Of a stretch of DNA of 64,000 nt, positions 60,171-64,000 are shown in pieces. A program made the position numbers and the translations under genes. The notes under the pieces were generated by a model. It was not told the DNA's origin, ran no database searches, and saw nothing but the letters and a program-made list of their open reading frames with translations. Position 1 is the stretch's first letter. Each line of letters starts with the position of its first letter. The DNA is from Laguncularia racemosa (Eukaryota > Streptophyta > Magnoliopsida > Myrtales > Combretaceae). The stretch lies in assembly GCA_037954665.1 (NCBI GenBank), contig JBBMOL010000184.1, positions 1,240,001 through 1,304,000 of the forward strand, given 5' to 3'.

Positions 60171-60899
60171 TGTTTTAGCACATATTTTGAAGTATTATTG
60201 GTGATTGTAAACATTCCTATTACTTAATGGAATTATAATTGACACCTACTTTTATGCTTGTATTTACAAAATTTTATTTGAACACTATGTTAAAACTCAA
60301 TCATAAAGAATCATGATTAATGAGTAAAATTATATGCCTTAGAAAGGCATCAATGGGCTCCACTAAACACTTAGTGAACAAGCATCCACCCTTGCTAAAA
60401 TGGTCAGACTTGTATTCTAAAGTCATTGTAGAGATCTCCTTCACCAACCACACTTAAGCTTAGTCGATGACAACACTTTGACTGTTAAATCAAAGCCTAC
60501 CTATAACCAATTAGCTTAAATATTGATCAACGATACCTAGCATAGCTTAAGGGCATATCCTAACCGAGTAGATCTAAAACTAAATGATCAGGATCTACTG
60601 CTCAATGGACTATGGACACTTAATTAGCTTACATAGACATTCTAACCAGTTTACTTTAGTCTACAAACTAACACTAAAACGCACATTTAAGAACTAATCA
60701 AAAGAAAAATACTTAACCTATAAAAATTAGATGATATCTAACAAATACCAAAGCATAAAGGGAATATAGTCCTGCACAAGGTCAAACAAAATTACATTTC
60801 ACTCATTGTAATTCTGTACAAGGCTTTTAAGTCGGTATACTAACCATAATACAACAATTTACAAAGGAAAGAAAAAACAAAGGCTTAAATTTATATTAT

Positions 60900-63468
60900 A
60901 GGGTCCTCTGTTGGAGCTAAAGTTGATTCTATTTGCTCTCAAGAAGAATTGAGCATCTTCTCCTCAATCTGAACCTTAGGAGGTAGTGGAGGTGGAATCT
61001 CTTCAATAGGCAGAGGAGGAGGAACTTCATCCTTAGTTAGAGGAGGCACTTCTTCCTCAATTAGAGAAAGAGAGGAGGATCTTTAATTGTGATCACCCTA
61101 AGCAACAAAGGTATATCCTCATCATTAACTTCTTCCTCGACCTTCACTACTGTCTTCTCTAGCTCTTCTCGCTCCTCTGGAGGGGTGTTCAACTCATGCA
61201 TTTTCTCTTTAAGCCATGAGAAGTCATATGAAGGATCTCTTTCACAGATCTAATGTTTCTAATCCACCAGCCTCCTTCCATTACTTTGATCAATTGATTG
61301 GCATACTTATTGGAGCCTTGAATCTCCTTGTAATACCGATTCCTAACAATCCTTTCTTTTTCCTCCAACTCTTGGATTCGTATAACTCAATCAGCAACAA
61401 GCTTATCAAGATCCTCAATCTACCTCTTCATGCTGGCCTACTCTACACTCTTGTAGTATGACATAATTGCCTTCTCCTACTATAGATCAATTGTAAGGGA
61501 AGTCTCCCATTGTCGATAGCTTGAAATCTCTTTGGTTAAGGAATTGATATGGTCGATCACCCCTTGAAGCTCTTGCCGCACCTTTGTTAGTTTAAAGCCA
61601 TTTCTCTAGACTTTCTCCCCGACCTCAGCTACTTTGTAGTAATAGTCTTTTCTCACAACTTCAAATTCCTCGTGAGCTTCCTTTAACTCCACTTCTATTG
61701 TTATCCACCTTTGTAAAGGAGTGTTGTTATGCCGATATTAGTGGTTGAACAATTTAAAGTAAGAGGATCACTTGGTGGTTTGATTACGTACCTATTGTTT
61801 GCCTTCAACATAGACATAGAGAATCCTGTAAGCCGCCTTCACAGTATACAAACACATGACTCGATGTGAGAATGACAAAAGAGAAACTGGAGAAGGGAAA
61901 AAGGTCGATGATGGCTCACTTTAGTGAGCTGCGTAGAGAAGAAGTTGTGTAAGTTTACGACAAACATTTTTATGGCAATACTCTTTGCCTCCCTCCTCTC
62001 TTAAGGGCTTAGCATCCCCTTAAAAAGGTTAGTACCCTTCTTCTATAGCCTGAGTTACTAGTGATAATGGAACCCGGAAAGAGGTAGATTTAAGGGTCCT
62101 TGAAAGGTCATTGCTTCCCCTCCACTCCTCTCACCCTTGCATGGTGTCATGGCAATGTTTTTGCTGCCACTCCACTACAACATCACCCTCTATACTTGAA
62201 GCTACCGCCTTTGTCTCAGTATTGTCTAGGATGGTTGTCACCTCTTTAGCACAAGCATGCTTTGGAGCAAGCACCTCACTTCGGGCTAAAGCTTGCTGTG
62301 ACTACCCTAAATCCCTAGTAGAAGTCTTTCCCTTCTCCGAGGAGCTACGACTCACCCTTCTTTCCTCTTTGGGCTTCTTTCTTACCACATATGGCTTGGT
62401 AAGCAGCAAGATTAAAAAATTGCATAGGATGAATTAGGGCCATTGTTGTAAGAAAAATGAAAAGTCAATAAAAATAAAAAGAGCCTTTATTGAAGAAAAC
62501 CTTACAAAGCAAACCAAGCCTCCAAGTTATAGCTAACAAGTTTACTCTTAAGTCGACTACATTTAGGGCACTAACCCTTACGTCCACCTTAAACATCCTA
62601 AGCCTCATTCCAACCCATCGAGGCATTCATTTTCTCACTGACCTCATTATCCAACTCCTTAGGTGTCCTAGTACCAATTCCTCGAAACACTTACATTAAG
62701 CTTAGGGCATCAAAGGGTCTTCCATTCTCCTCAAGGGTTTGTAGTAGGATCTTAGATTAGTGCTTATCAAATTTCATAAGTTTCATGGGTTTAGTCCCTA
62801 TAGAGTTTACCCAGCGAACTTAGAAGTCTAGCACTTGAAGTGTTTTGATAACCACAAATTTTTCCTTCCAATCATGCACTAAGGATACCAATATGTTCAT
62901 TAACTTTACCTTAGGGTGACTGGATAGATAGAACCAGTTGTAGGATGGCCCAAATCACTTTACTTCATAAAAGAAGTGGAATAGTTGAGGAGTTGATCTA
63001 ACGACATACGGTTTGGAGAGGATCTCTAATGCTACTAATAAAAGTATACACATTTGGCACGAGATAGCATGGGTTGATGCAGTGGTAATTGAAGAATTCC
63101 TTCTAAAAATTGTTGAAGAGAAATTGCAACTTGAACTCTAAAAACCTTTGATATATGCAAAATCGGTTGTCTAACATTAAAGCAGCACGCTCATTTTCGC
63201 AAGCAACTTAGACAACTAAATCATCGGGTAGAGGCTTGTAATACAATGTGATTGCATTAGTGTCAACCTTGCAGGTAACACTCTTCACCCAATTAGGTCC
63301 CAACCTTGATGAAGAAAGTCTATCATATATAGGGTAGATTGGTCTCCAATCCTCTCCATTGTCGACATAAATGTCTAACACCAATTCTTCATGAACCCCC
63401 TCACTGATTTCCCCTTCAAATGATGTGAGGATCTCACTATTCAGCTCTTCATCCGTCAATGTTGGCAC
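60900..63468 (-). pseudogene. Antisense extra ORF of Tat-type element, decayed
   Basis: The minus-strand N-terminal part (63468-63208) reads PTLTDEELNSEILTSFEGEI and ends LGPNWVKSVTCKVDTN ... YYKPLPDDLVV. This resembles the plant 'putative gypsy type transposon' domain (Pfam PF04195), by memory. Further pieces (ENERAALMLDNRFCIYQRFL, about 63200-63140) continue it. A long helical coiled-coil follows (IEVELKEAHEEFEVVRKDYY, about 61700; VRQELQGVIDHINSLTKEI, about 61580). The C-terminus is rich in Pro and Glu (EEIPPPLPPKVQIEEK, about 61000). Extra antisense frames between integrase and 3' LTR are known in Tat elements; their role is unknown. Several stops break it, and no ATG is present at the N-terminal end seen here. 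Confidence 0.6.
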
Positions 63469-63710
63469 TTAGGGTCAAGTTGAAGGCCTTACCTCATTAC
63501 CTACTACATTAAAACAACCTTTTAGACAAAATCTAAGAGGATATGAGAAGAAGAAGAACCCAACCTACCTAAAGTCTCAATTTGTTTAGGAAATTGTAAG
63601 GATGGAGAGTTAGTGCGAATGAATGAAAGGAAATTTGAGAACTTCTAAGATTAAAAGGAGACTCTAAATATGAAGGATGTGAAAGGTGTAAAAAATGATG
63701 GTTTGGTGCC

Positions 63711-63718
63711 TTATATAG
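63711..63718 (-). promoter_or_regulatory. TATA-like box upstream of antisense ORF
   Basis: On the minus strand CCTATATAAGG lies about 245 bases upstream of the antisense frame start. It may be a promoter for antisense transcription. Confidence 0.4.
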
Positions 63719-64000
63719 GTAGTTGTAAAGTATATGTGCATTTTCCAAGATAGCTTAAGATTGCACCATGTATCAGACTTCTAAAACGAAGAGTTGAGAT
63801 TGCTTCACCTCTACGAATACTTTAAACCTCATCTTGTCGCGTGTCCTATTGTATTAAATGCATGAATTCACGTGTGTAAACAAAACTTGAAATTGACAAT
63901 TGAAAAGATAGATGCATGCTTAGCAAGCCCTTTTGTCTTCATTAGGGCTCAGAGTTAACCCTTTGAGATAGGAATCCACCCACCATAGCTTGATAGTAAT

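Larger units (their letters stand above)
52315..64000 (+). mobile_element. Decayed Tat/Retand-like Ty3/gypsy element C, partial
   Basis: The 5' LTR starts TGTTATATGCC at 52315. Gag, RT, two RNase H regions and integrase remnants follow in order on the plus strand, and a long antisense frame lies after integrase. The pre-RT motif DVFAWSPSNI ... EVITHKLNI and the second RNase H place it in the Tat clade. No 3' LTR is seen before 64000, so it runs past the edge. If TATCT (52310-52314) is the target duplication it should recur there. It is broken by stops throughout. Confidence 0.8.

Overview
The window is plant nuclear DNA, most likely from a eudicot. It is strongly AT-rich, has GT-AG introns, and is filled with nested Ty3/gypsy LTR retrotransposons, solo LTRs and MITE-like elements. 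I see one clearly intact host gene: a two-exon secreted glycine-rich protein gene at the left end (1536-2821, +). There is also one orphan host-like terminal exon (51483-51647, -). Nothing bacterial, no CRISPR array, no rRNA and no canonical tRNA gene is visible. Most of the window records successive insertions.

Layout. 1-415 is one copy of a diverged duplicated block; the other copy lies scattered across 42147-52314. 1391-2905 is the glycine-rich protein gene with its promoter. 2906-7421 is AT-rich with no convincing gene. 7427-26600 is a decayed Ty3/gypsy element (element A, +, target duplication GTTGA). Its RNase H region is split by a solo LTR (10451-24793, target duplication GTAAC). That solo LTR is itself split by a nearly complete Tat/Ogre-like element (10597-22271, minus strand, target duplication AAGGT). 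26606-42178 is gene-poor AT-rich DNA with several MITE-like elements. 42179-48328 is a CACTATG-ended MITE (target duplication TTA) holding a second decayed gypsy element (element B, 42472-48260, minus strand, target duplication TTAC). 48945-51013 is a solo Tat/Ogre-like LTR (target duplication ATCCC) in the duplicated block. From 52315 past the right edge runs a decayed Tat/Retand-like element (element C, +) that carries a solo LTR (53119-55237, target duplication ACAGT) in its gag region and an antisense reading frame (63468 to about 60900).

How the parts relate. Elements A and B share a tRNA-iMet primer binding site and similar gag-pol proteins but have different LTRs. The inner element and the solo LTRs share one LTR family (TGTCGAG...GTTTACA read on +), with a tRNA-like Pol III promoter module in U3, a TATA box, and a second partial primer-binding-site match inside U5. 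The inner element has an intact integrase triad, two RNase H domains, a splice-acceptor-like site before reverse transcriptase and a 3' UTR tandem array, all Tat/Ogre hallmarks. It has lost most of gag-protease and has three stops in pol, so it would be non-autonomous.

The most interesting signals are the tRNA-like module kept in five LTRs of differing age, the duplicated block that predicts a possible second glycine-rich gene beyond the right edge, the orphan exon, and the antisense frame with its own TATA box.
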